Below, in pieces: positions 51,201-61,707 of a DNA stretch of 64,000 nucleotides. Position numbers and translations under genes: made by a program. The DNA is from Notospermus geniculatus. Taxonomy: Eukaryota; Nemertea; Pilidiophora; Heteronemertea; Lineidae. The notes beneath the pieces were generated by a model. It was not told where the DNA came from. It searched no databases and saw only the letters and a list, made by a program, of their open reading frames with translations. The stretch covers positions 6,484 to 70,483 of the forward strand of contig NMRB01001732.1 in the NCBI GenBank assembly GCA_002633025.1, in the 5' to 3' direction. Numbering within the stretch: the stretch's first letter is position 1; the number at the start of each line of letters is the position of its first letter.

Positions 51201-54029
51201 TAGGGAAGAAAGACATGGCAGACATAAACATAAACGAAAACGTAGTAGGTCAGCATCTGCTGAAAGATCTTACCGCTCTAAAGATAGGTCTCGTTCACGA
51301 GAACGACGGCGATCTCGTGATCGCTCTGCTTCTGGAACACGTGAGAGGAGACGATCGAGATCGCGAGAACGTAAACGTAGACATCGGGAGCGTTCCTCGC
51401 GTGATCGCGAACGATCTCATGAACGCGATCACAGGTCTGAAAGACGATCTCGCAGAAAACGAGAAAGGGAGCGGGAACGTGAACGCGAACGTAATGAATA
51501 TGAAAGCGGTGAGGAACGGCCGGCGAGGAGGTCAAGGTCGGTAAGTGGTGAACCACGGAGGAAGGACCGTGAGGAATACAGATCTCGTCGTGAGCGTAGA
51601 GAAAAGTATCGTCGTAGTGATAGTTCTGAACGAAGGAATGAAGTGTATTCTAATGAGGAAAGTGATGGTGAAAAATACGATTCAAAATCAAATCGTGATT
51701 GTGTCGATCGTTCCATGGAGAGTACGATACGTGAAATTGAAAAAATAGCTGCTAAAAGTGAGAAAAATATTGGATTGTATGACATGGCTTTGAGTAGCCA
51801 GGACAATTCTTTGGACGCAAGTGAGGAGAATATTGTGCAGATTCAAACGGGACAAATGATTGAGACGGTATCTTTGAGGAAGGATGACGGAAAGGAAGAA
51901 TCAGGAGATATGGATGTTGACCTCACGTATGATCCTGCAGAGCCGACACAGGATCCCACACCACCTCCATCAGAAATAGTACAACCGCCTGTAGCTCCAA
52001 TTGTTGTGCCGCAGACATCACGTCCACCTCCGGCAGTTTCCCCAATATTCCCCGAGGTTGAAAAAGAAAAGCCTACATCGTTCCCGAGTCTAATGCATCC
52101 ACCCCCTGGTGTACCTGTCAGTATGCCTGCTCAGTTAGGGATGCTTCCTGGAATGCCACCACCAAATGTGCAAGGGCAGCCGTTTGTTCTCAATCCTATG
52201 TACCTGAATCGTCCGGTTGCATTTAGCAGGATGCCACGAATGGCTACAGGGGCGCCATTCGGCCCAGTGCAAGTTGGCGGACCACAACCAGTGATGCAGC
52301 AGAATCGATTCATGGTACCTGTTCAGCCAAACGTGAATGGGTTGCCATTTGAGCCTGGGATGGAACCAATGCATCAAGCTTTTGGGCCCGGAGTTAACGG
52401 AGATATTAGGGGTCCACCAGGGCCACATTTAGTACGTCAGCCACCCCCTCCACCCCCTCCTCCAGGAGGGATGATACAACAAAGACCTCAGGCGCCAATA
52501 TCACAAGCACTGTTGCAGCCTCCACCACCACCAGCCACTCGTCCTAGCTCGATGCAGCAGGTCCTGCGAATGGAAAGTATCCCTCCTCCTGCCCCTGGTG
52601 CCCAATTAGGAATGCCTGGTGTGAGGCCGTTCTTGCCGCCTCCACCCCCAGGCATGCCCGACGTGTCGAAACCTCCACCAGGGTATAAAGAACACGTAAA
52701 ACCGGAAGATCCACGGCATACTCCTATATTTGACATAAAACAACAGAAACTTTCTGTACGCGAAAACAAACCTGGTGTGAAATCTAGTCCAGGGGGGGAT
52801 AAGAGTGCAGCCTTACAACAAACTCTTCAATTGTTGAACACTCAAATGGCTATTGCTAATCTGGTGCAACTAAAATCTTCAGAAGCTCCTAACTCAAATT
52901 CAAAGGATTTGTTCAAGGTTCCAGCATTGCCGAAGGGAGGGAAGAGCAGTAAGGATGTGTTTAAGGCACCTTTACCAGTTAGTGGAAAGAAGGAGAAGGA
53001 TAGTGGAACAACGACTGACGACGGCGTCGAAGTCATCGATATGGATGTTGCATCTCCAGAGGATGATTACGGATATTCCTTCTCACCACCTCCGCTCGAC
53101 GACGATGACATCAAGATGAATAACAAGTCTTCGTCGAAAGAAAATGAAAAACAACCCGTAAAAGGGAAGGAGAAAAAAGAGGGGAAGGCTCATCGGAAGA
53201 ATAAAAAAGCGAAGGATGCTGTTGGGAAGGGGAAGCAGCTGGATTGGTTGCCACAACCAGCAGAACCAAATTCTGCCTCGGAGCTTGACAAGCAAGAGAA
53301 GGTGAGAATGGTGATGTTGTCCTTTAAAATTGCTGAACTTCTTTCCTCAGTATCATCAATCCTCAATATCATTCCCTAACCCTAACCCCCTCTCCCTTCC
53401 CCATGGTGCATAATGTTTGTTTGATGTTATTGCAGTTCATGAAAAAACTCAATCGTCAAGAACGCGTCATAGAAGAGGTCAAGCTCGCCATAAAACCATT
53501 CTACGCCAACAAGAAAATATCTAAAGATGAATACAAAGAGGTACTTAGGAAATCTGTACCAAAGGTGAGTAAGCTTTATTCTTAAACTGAGTGGGAAAGT
53601 CAGAAGATGGTGTGGGTCCATGTAGTTTGAACTAATTAGCTGTTTCATTCTTCAGCCGTGTTGAGTCAGTTTGTTTTCTGTTCAGATTTTTGTTTAGTTT
53701 TCTGCCCGGAGGACAATATCAGTCAGTCCCAAAGATGTCCTTAATAGCGAGTTTCTACTGTTGTATTTTGCTTATCATTTTATTGAGGTATTTACTTCAT
53801 CTGCTTCTCTTTTCAGATCTGTCATAGTAAAAGTGGGGACATTAATCCGGCGAAGATCAAATCATTTGTGGAGTCGTATGTGATGAAAATGCAGCAACAG
53901 AGAAAATATACCAAAAAACTATCACCTAAACCAGTGGCGACAAATACAGTGCTAATGGGGAAGGCTGCTGGAAAACTTGGCAAAAAAACAGCTAAGAAAG
54001 CTGGACTGATAAAGAACAAAAAGTTATAG
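45284..54029 (+). CDS. PHRF1: PHD and RING finger domain-containing protein 1
   Basis: Exons in phase: 45284-45403, 45599-45707, 45918-46177, 46391-46474, 46652-46773, 46942-47161, 47373-47591, 47772-47971, 48309-48410, 48801-48940, 49241-53301 (4061 nt), 53436-53564 and 53817-54029, about 1992 residues (human about 1650). Domain order: acidic N-terminus; C3HC4 RING (CPICLNRM...[15 protein letters not shown]...CPVD); C4HC3 PHD (CEVCGQGN...[15 protein letters not shown]...EWFCFQC); a basic KKKR region; a very long Glu-rich tract with [16 protein letters not shown] repeats; an Arg/Ser RS domain; a proline-rich region; and a conserved C-terminal helical domain ([31 protein letters not shown]). 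PHRF1 is a nuclear ubiquitin ligase linked to TGIF turnover and H3K36 methyl reading in DNA repair, and its C-terminus belongs to proteins binding the RNA polymerase II CTD. The start exon follows an acceptor, so a non-coding exon lies upstream. Confidence 0.95.
50380..50700 (+). repeat. In-frame GAGGTTGAAGAAG codon repeats (EEV/EEVEE tract) in PHRF1
   Basis: The coding strand is almost only GAA, GAG and GTT codons, giving long runs of EEVEE units. The tract is the likely cause of length variation and assembly trouble; the second, partial PHRF1 copy breaks off inside this tract, at 61706. Confidence 0.9.
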
Positions 54030-54123
54030 CAGTGTCTGTTTTGATGTTAGTATGTTATACCGTTGTCTGGTTTCAAAATATCAGGGCCAAATATTTCAGT
54101 CATGTTTTTGATATGAATTAAAA

Positions 54124-54255
54124 GAGTTGACTGGATAAAATGAATTGAGGTCTAGTTGACTGATAAAATGAATTGAGGCCTAGTCCACTGGATAAAATGA
54201 ATTGAGGCCTAGTTGGTTGGGTGAAATGAATTGGGACTGAAATGAATTGGGACTG
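54124..54255. repeat. ~30-bp minisatellite in PHRF1 3' UTR
   Basis: Four imperfect units of CTGGATAAAATGAATTGAGG followed by CCTAGTTG, grading into AAATGAATTGGGACTG repeats. Confidence 0.8.
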
Positions 54256-55795
54256 ATCATGTGCTTTTCAAAAGGCCTGTTGATCATGAAGTACAATGTA
54301 CGTGATTTGCCAAATTCTTTGCTAGGTGCAAGTCTTGAGGACATTTGCAAAAGGAATCCATAATTTCTTGTGGATTAAAAATTCCTCAATGATAATTCTG
54401 CAATCTCGATTTGCACTATGAAATTGACATGATACAAGCTCAGCGTATCAGGAATTAATTGCATTTATGAAGCCAATGCTTCTCATGTATTGCTTTTACA
54501 TAAACTTAGTCCTATGTTGTTTCTATTTATGCTGTTGACAGCTTACAGTCGCTGCTGTGGTAGGTGGGGTCATGGGTTTAACAAGCAGAGCTGTAGTTCT
54601 GTTCACTCCACAGCTTGAGCTGTGTTCACTGTACAGCTGTGTTTGCAAAACCTTCGGTACCCTGTAGGATCTTTAGTTTGCTCCTGTTAAATGCATATTG
54701 AGCTCTTACTTTAGAAATTGCATTATATTTTACTTTCCCTCTCTCCGGTGTGATGACAGAGTTAATGGGACTGTTACGAGAAAGTGACTGTTTTGTGCAT
54801 GTGTATGTGTATCTTCCGGGTACTTCTGCAATGATTTTCTCTGTATGTATTTCCGCACTTCAGTTGAGTGGTCTCTCTGTGCTCTCAACCGTTTTGAAAA
54901 GATCAAGGGATTGCTGATGAGTGCTCCGCCTTTCAGTTCCCCACCGAGATCTTTTGAGAGTCTGGGTTAATTATGTGAAGTGCTTTGAGGCTGGCTTACA
55001 GTTGAAAGTGCTCCATACAACTCAAAATATCATTAGTAATAAGTCGTTTGTGTTCATGTATAGACGTAGGAAATTTTTCTGAAGTAAATTTGTGTGAAAA
55101 TATTTACCGTGAAAAGTTTGTGGTTTCAGTCACCATGGTCTGAGTCCTGCTCGGGTTGGTGATCAGTCATGAAATTGATATTGAGGGGGTATATCTCATC
55201 ATGTTGAAAAAATTGGGAGGGGCACAGCAACAAGGTCTTTGGCAGTTTGTTTTTAGTTGTCAAGTCATTGTGATAGTTGATACCCGCCTCAGCACAGGCA
55301 TCATGAAGCAGGAATACTGTGTTGACAGAAATTCAGGCCCTTTCTCCTCTTGTTCAGGAGACTTTACTGAGAGATGTTGCAGAAAAAGTTCCTAATTATG
55401 CCCTTATTGTGCTGTGACTTGTGTTTTGGGGTGGGGGTGCTTTTTCTCCAACCTTGAACCAAAAAAAATGTTCTCTTCAGAGTATGGCATATTTACCTGC
55501 CTTGTCTTGTCACAACAACTCTTAGTTACATCTCGTAACCATAGTAACTGTTGATCTCTAGAATACACAGGGGTTCTTCTGAGGAATTACTTAATTACCC
55601 TATAACTTAATACCTGAACATCTGTCCTGTAAATTTATGTTTGTGTATGAATAAATCATGATTTTACGTAAGTCAGGTGTATATTATTGCAGTATCGCGT
55701 AATGTTTTGAACAACCCTGGCTCGACCTGTTTTGAGGAGTCGCCTTAGACTGGTTCTTTCTCGTGCTACTGGGCATAAGCATACGCTTGACGACT
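54256..55795. other. PHRF1 3' UTR and intergenic sequence
   Basis: AATAAA at 55650-55655, and an ATTAAA-type signal near 54118. No exon recognised. GGGGTCATGGGTTTAAC near 54567 resembles a tRNA-like repeat remnant. Confidence 0.4.
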
Positions 55796-56031
55796 ATGCA
55801 TGCCGCCAGGAACCAGTCTACCTGGCTGAAAAATGTCCTTCATTATCCATTAGTAATGAGCCAAGCCTTATCCCAAGATAGCAGCAAAACATGTTCCCAT
55901 CAATCCATACCAGGTGGCTCGTCTCAAAACGTAGCAAGAGCTCTTAGTCTCGCTGCTTCACGCGATATCGTAGCTCAACCGACGGGTGTGGTTCACTTCT
56001 CTCGAGGCATCCGCTGGCTTAACATTTCCAG
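55796..56031 (+). CDS. Possible first coding exon of an unrecognised gene
   Basis: From the ATG at 55796 an open frame of 78 codons (MHAARNQSTWLKNVLHYPLV... ending GVVHFSRGIRWLNIS) reaches a consensus donor CCAG/GTAGGT at 56031. It is basic, Ser- and Ala-rich with few acidic residues, like a mitochondrial targeting region. Its last 86 bp recur at 61708-61793 with the same donor. I do not recognise the family and found no downstream exon in the window, so it may be a chance frame. Confidence 0.3.
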
Positions 56032-58018
56032 GTAGGTACGGTAGATTTCTGTTTATCGATCTGTATGCTATCACAAGTTCGATTTATATATAAATCATGG
56101 TATGTTTCCATACTACTGTGAGTAGTCAATAGTGTAGCCATACTATACAAAGTGACCTGGTATGCCTATCGTTGTAATTCTTTCCTGAGATAATTGGAAC
56201 GGCCATTATAATGTCTTTGCCAGTCACCGGGTCGGTCGCTTTTTCCCGTTTGGTATGTTGCTTTGTCTTGCATTATTGGCCTGCTGCTGGCACAAGCTGC
56301 TATTCAAAAGCAGGCGTCAGGGTGGGGTCGATATATGGATACTGCTGGTGTGCCAGAATGAGCAGTTGACGTGATAAACAGTCAGAATGGTGAAGTGCAA
56401 GATCATTGTCAGTAACGTCACGAGTTCGATTCCTTGTCCGTCCTTTGCTGTAGGCATACATGGACACAGCGACAGCAGACGTCGCGGGGTGTCCTCGTCG
56501 CGTTTCCCTCATTGCAAGCAAAGCGCCTCGCAGCTGCTTTCGTGCAGTAGGCCTACCTGGCTACACGATTGTCGGCAATAATCAGGCCGACTGGGAAGCT
56601 TTTTCTTCGTAAATTTATATTGCTGCGGATGCCAAAGTATATGCTTGTGTATAATCGAGCAGGAACAGTGAATTAGTGATATAGGAGCCTAGGGCTTTAG
56701 CCTGAAATGTAGACAGCGGAAAGTGCAATTTCCTATGGAATTGACTCAAAATTCACTGCTTATTCTTAAATATCAGCCTTAAATCAGGCTTTTTGCACAC
56801 AACGTGTCTGAGCGTTTCCCCAGAAATGCCTTTCTTCCTGTGCATTTCCTGTGAATCATACCAGCTTGCTATTTTAAGCGACAGGTTTTTCTGCAAACTC
56901 GGCAACATAGAGCGTTGCTGTCACAGCCTGGCCTTGATTGGAGAGTTGCGGTAAACAACTTGGGTCGAAAGTTTACCCTTCGAAGACGCCTACAGGGAAT
57001 ATTAAGGACGATAGTAGTCGTCATTCTTCCGAAAATTTGATGAATTTACCGACCCTCAGCTGATCCCTGTCGGAAATAATCGGATGAAGACAACAAGAAG
57101 GCTAATCGCAGATGATGCTATCGATCATTTATGACCTCTATCGCTCGATATAATGCGATACTAATCAACATTTTGTGCCTTGAAATTGATATAGATCTAC
57201 ACTGATAGTCATTTCACGTAGCATCCCCGAGAATATATAGTGCGTCGATTGCAGTTGATTCGGTTCGAGAATGATAGAACTTTGCTTGTAGCTTCGATTC
57301 GCATTCGATTTGAGAATGATACCGCGTCGGAGGAGAAGGCCTACGTTACGGTAGGCCTAGATCTATACCTCCATTCGAAAGTGCAAGCTTGCCACAAGAC
57401 GTGACGAAGCTAATTTAACTGTAAAAACCGCCCAGTGATTTTTTGCGAGACTTCGATGACAGACGTAGCAATTACATGTACATGTAGAAGATTCGTACCT
57501 TTGATAGTCCTTGTCGGCTGCAAGCGGTATTCATCATGTTCTCGTACAGTACGCCTTATACCTGCTCGTTATCTACGTACCAAACTCCACTCTCTGACGA
57601 TCTCAGGCGGATACATATTGCACGGTACCATCTAAAAATATGACGGTTCTCAGTTTACGTGTGGGAGAGTCTGGGAAAGGTAAAGTGTGGAACGAAGGTC
57701 GAATAGTCCTAATTTTACGTAAAGTCCGACAACGCGCACATTTGCGGCAAAACTCACGGCGTTGTGTTTTTAGAGTTTTGTCGCAAATGCGCTTGGCTTT
57801 TTAAGCGGGGTTCATTGCCGCACGGATCCGGTCCGTTTTCAGTCCGTTTGCCCCTAGTTTTCGAGATACGACAACGCAAAAGTCAATTTGGTAGATTTTT
57901 TGCGGACCTAAATCGGACAAAATCCGTGTGCCAATGAACCCCGCTTTATAAAGAGGCTTTTAATAGTGATGCCCAATAGTCACGAATGCATAGAAAACAG
58001 CAAATTCCTGTCTCATTT
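55946..58018. repeat. Duplicated flank, block B copy 1
   Basis: Matches 61708-63770 from AGTCTCGCTGCTTCACGCG through AACAGCAAATTCCTGTCTCA. The copies differ by several percent, including many small indels. The block holds short foldbacks, including one at 57803-57946 with AAGCGGGGTTCATTG ends and an inverted pair around 57730-57793 (CGCACATTTGCGGCAAAACTC). No gene was recognised inside apart from the possible exon end at 56031. Confidence 0.9.
57803..57946. mobile_element. Foldback element with AAGCGGGGTTCATTG ends (copy in block B)
   Basis: AAGCGGGGTTCATTGCCGCACGGAT on the left and its near inverse ATCCGTGTGCCAATGAACCCCGCTT on the right, with (T)TTA on each side. About 144 bp. The corresponding copy is at 63559-63702. 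Confidence 0.7.
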
Positions 58019-58023
58019 CGGGT

Positions 58024-58149
58024 GTCTATAAAACTAAGACCCTAAGACCTAAGACTCTATAAAACTAAGACCCCACTATAAAGCTAAGACCCATTGTGCT
58101 ATAAAACTAAGACCCTACTATAAAACTAAGACCCATTGTACTATAAAAC
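58024..58149. repeat. Minisatellite CTATAAAACTAAGACCC at the duplication breakpoint
   Basis: About seven units of TATAAAACTAAGACCC(CATTGTAC), directly between the end of block B copy 1 and the start of the second PHRF1 copy at 58151. Neither the original PHRF1 upstream border (46880) nor the end of block B copy 2 carries this repeat. Confidence 0.85.
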
Positions 58150-58150
58150 A

Positions 58151-61100
58151 AGATGATTATGGTCAATCTGTAATTGCCGTCTTGTGAAAATCTTTCATCT
58201 TTTTATTCCAGGTTTCATTTGGAGTGCCTTGAGCCTCCGCTCCATGAGGTGCCTGTTGAGGAATGGTTTTGTTTCCAATGTGCCGAGGGCCGACAGCCAC
58301 CGGAAGATATTGGTGCCGGAGCACTACGCCGCCAGATTGCACGCACTATTGTTAGTGAGCGTGTGAGAGCTCGACTTCGGGACCTGAGGACAGAGAGGGC
58401 TGCTAGGGACCGGCGTCGACGCAGAATACAGGTATACAGACTTCCGTCCATTTAGTCAAATCAGGTCATGTTCCCGTTGTGTTTGAAATTTTGATTTCTG
58501 TGGAGAAGATTATGAGGCACAGTTTTGACTGGAAGGGAGGTCTTGTGATGTTTAGTGGAATGGACCAAATTAACCACGTGGTTCATTCCCATGTTCAAAT
58601 GCTAAGAATGCCCAACTGGTAACTCAGTAAATCTGCTTTTAGGATACTGAATCTGACGACTCGGCGGCGTCTGAGGTTGAAGAAACGGCTCCTCGTGTTC
58701 CCGCAACAAGAAGAGTTGGGAGCACCGCACGGAGACGAAGGAAGAAGCGTAAAACGAGAAAGAAGAAGACTACGGGGAAGAAGAAAACAGATTCTTCTGG
58801 AGCGAAGAAAAAGAAGGGTAGGGGGAAGAAAAGGAAGAGAAGGAGGAAGAGGAAGAAAAAGGTTTGTGTTGAACTTGCACCGTTTATGTTAAGGTTTAAG
58901 TTATGGTATTTTCACATTGACAATTTGCAAGTCTTTCTATTATGCCTACACAAGTTAACACTAATCCATAGTCATTTGCAGCAAACTCATTGTAATACTG
59001 ACCCTGTCTTATTCTCTCCTCTCTGTTGTTTTTGATATCAGGTTGTTCTCCCTCCTAAAATGATCACCCCGAAGTCACGTATTGCACGAAGCCTGGGCCT
59101 CCAGAAACCCCCAACTGGTAAACACATCCCCATTGTGAAGAAGGCTGGGGAAAAATCTAGGACCTTGCAGCAGATGGACATTGGTGTCAAGCCTCTTTCT
59201 ATTATGGGTGACAAGTATGGTTTGGATCCTATCTATGACAGGTTAGTAGACAATTCTGGGTTTGATAAATGGTTGCCAGGAGATCTGGAGTGATAAAGTG
59301 ACTTGGGATGAAGATTTGTTCATGCCTCCAAAACTCAGATACAGCATTGCAGACCAGTGCTAAAGCCAGGGCAGGTGGCTCGGACTTGCAAATACCCTGA
59401 AAAAAACTGGTAAAAGAGGCTCATTAATTCCTGTAACTTCGTATCAGAGGTTAATGAGCATTTTCCTTACCCCTTACTGAAGTATGTGGAATATTTGGGA
59501 AATCATTTCTACAGAGACCAAATTTTTCAGAGTTTTTGGCCCACTTTCTTGATATTTTTTCACTCGCTTTTCCAATAGTGATCATGAGAATCAGCCAAGT
59601 ACATCTGCTATGCCATCGACTAACACGAGATATTCATCCTCTTCTCTCAAGTCCCATCGACCTCTGCCTAATATAAAAATGTAAGCAATTCAATCTCATG
59701 ATTTGACTCCTGCAAACATGCTTCTTGGTGTAGGTTCAGTTGGCAAAAGAAACAATGCATGTAACATTGAGGTAGCACCTACAAATAGTCGGAGATAGTG
59801 CAGTTTCAACAAATGGGTCCTGGCGTATGGAGAGACATGCATCATTGTCAAGTCCCTTAACTCACAATGCTCTCAAAGGACAGGAGTTGGAAACCAAGTT
59901 AGATGATTGAATTGGCCCCTTTTATTGCAAGAATCGTGAAGAACTCGGCTTGCAGGGATTCTGGGAAGGTGTTGGATCCGAGAGCAGTTGAGCCGAAGAA
60001 ATCACGGACGCAGTCCTTGATGTGCCTGTTATGCCTTCATGTCAAATGACTGCTTGATCTTTCATTGCAGTTACCCTCCCAGGAAGAAAACAGTTGTCGT
60101 CACCACTAAGCCTGCCGAGACTACCTCAACCTTTGACCTGCTGGGCAGCATAATGCAGGAGCAGAACACACTGTATATGAAGAGTAATGACTTTACGATC
60201 AAGAGAGATGGTAAGTGAATGTGTCAGTGCCTGTTGATAGCAAATCTCACTCTGTTTCTTTGTCTTTTCTGTTCTTTCACTGGATTGAAATGCCATTCTG
60301 GTTGATGGTGTGGTATGCGCCAGTCACCCATCCAAGTACTGACCCTGCTGGACTTTGCCTAACATACCAACCACTGGACCATAAAAGAAGATGTAACAAG
60401 TGCAGGCTTACATTTCTTGGAAAGAGATTCCTGAGATTTTTCGCTGTGCAGTTTTATTCGCAATTTTAGAACCCATTAGATACAATTACATGTATATCTT
60501 CTTGTTGCAGGTTCTTTGGAGGCAAAAAAACCAAAGCCAGAGAAACGTTCCAATGAAACAGTTCCAAGAAGACAAAAAGAAAGAAGGTCTCATAATCCTG
60601 AAGTAAATGTCGCCGATGCTGAAATGGTTAGACAAAAAAATGAAACGAATGGTCAGGGTCAAGAAGTCCTCTCTGGGATCCGACAGACCCATTTTGATGA
60701 GATTGATGAAAGTGATGCAAATGTCCGAGATGGCGAAGGCAGCGATGATATAGGTCATGGTGAAGAGATGGAGGAGAGTGGTAGTGGTAGTGGAGATGAG
60801 AGTGGTAGTGGTGAGGAAGGTGGGTCTCAGGGTGGAGATGCTGGTGGAGATGGCGGAGATGATGCAGATGAAAATGAAGAGGCTGGCGATGAAGGTTCAG
60901 GCGGAGAGGATGGAGATGATGGGAATAATGGTGAGGAAGGAGAGAGTGGAGAGGAGAATGAGGAAGAAGAGGAAAATGAGGAAGATGGAGAGGAGGAAGA
61001 GGAGGAGGAGGCAGAGGAGTGCAATCAGGAAGCTCAGGAGCAGGTTGAAGATGCTGCAAGTGGGAGTGAGAGTGAACAAAGGAGTGCTCAAGAAGATGAA

Positions 61101-61706
61101 GAAGGAGAGCAAAGTGGCGAGGAAATGATGAGGAGAGAGATGAAAATGCCGAAGAAAGTGGTCAGGAAAGTGATCATGAAGTGCAGAGTGGTGAAGCTCA
61201 AAGTGATCAGGAGGTTGAAAGTGGTGAAGAGGAAGCCAAGAGTGAGGTTGAGGCTGGGAGCAATCATGAAGGAGGTGAACAAGATGTTGATATTCATGAG
61301 GAGGGTAATGAGGCATATGAAGAGATGGGAGAGCAAGAACAAATGGCCGGTAGTAATCAGGATGAGGAAGAAGCCCAAGAGCATTTTGAGGAGGATATGG
61401 AAGCAGATGATTGTGGGGAGGGGGAACAAGAGGTGGAACGAATTGAGGAAGATGCTGAAGGAAATGCTGGGGAAAGTTCTGAAGCAGAGGAGATAGCTGA
61501 GCAAGAAGATGATCAAATGGAAGAAGAGCATGTTGAGGAAGATGGAGGAGAAGAAGAATGTCAAGAAGATGCAGATGAAGATCAAGTTGCGAGTGAGGAG
61601 GAGGGGGATGAGCAACAGGCAGAGGAAGGCGATGAGGAGAATGCAAGTGCTGAAGAAGTTGAGGAGGTTCAGGAGGAAGAAGTGGAAGAGGTTGAGGAAG
61701 AAGTTG
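58151..61706 (+). pseudogene. PHRF1: Truncated, frameshifted second copy of PHRF1 (middle part)
   Basis: Matches 46881-50434 at an offset of 11270, introns included, with only a handful of differences. Exon equivalents: 58212-58431, 58643-58861, 59042-59241, 59579-59680, 60071-60210 and 60511-61706. It lacks the RING and the first half of the PHD, starting just upstream of the exon with [11 protein letters not shown] 2-bp insertion at about 61131 (ATGATGAGGAGAG against ATGATGGAGAG) shifts the frame, and the copy stops in the Glu-rich tract at 61706. Coding differences include Thr to Ala (near 58726) and Asp to Gly (near 61224). It cannot encode PHRF1. It may not be real: see the findings on assembly. 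Confidence 0.9.
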
Positions 61707-61707
61707 N
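61707..61707. other. Single N at the join between PHRF1 copy and flank copy
   Basis: The N sits exactly where the second PHRF1 copy stops and block B copy 2 begins. This is typical of a contig join or an ambiguous consensus base. Confidence 0.95.

Noticed and set aside
60516-61496. A 326-codon frame that could be read as a separate acidic/basic protein
   Set aside because: It is the PHRF1 copy read through its 2-bp frameshift; the basic second half is the wrong frame of the Glu tract.
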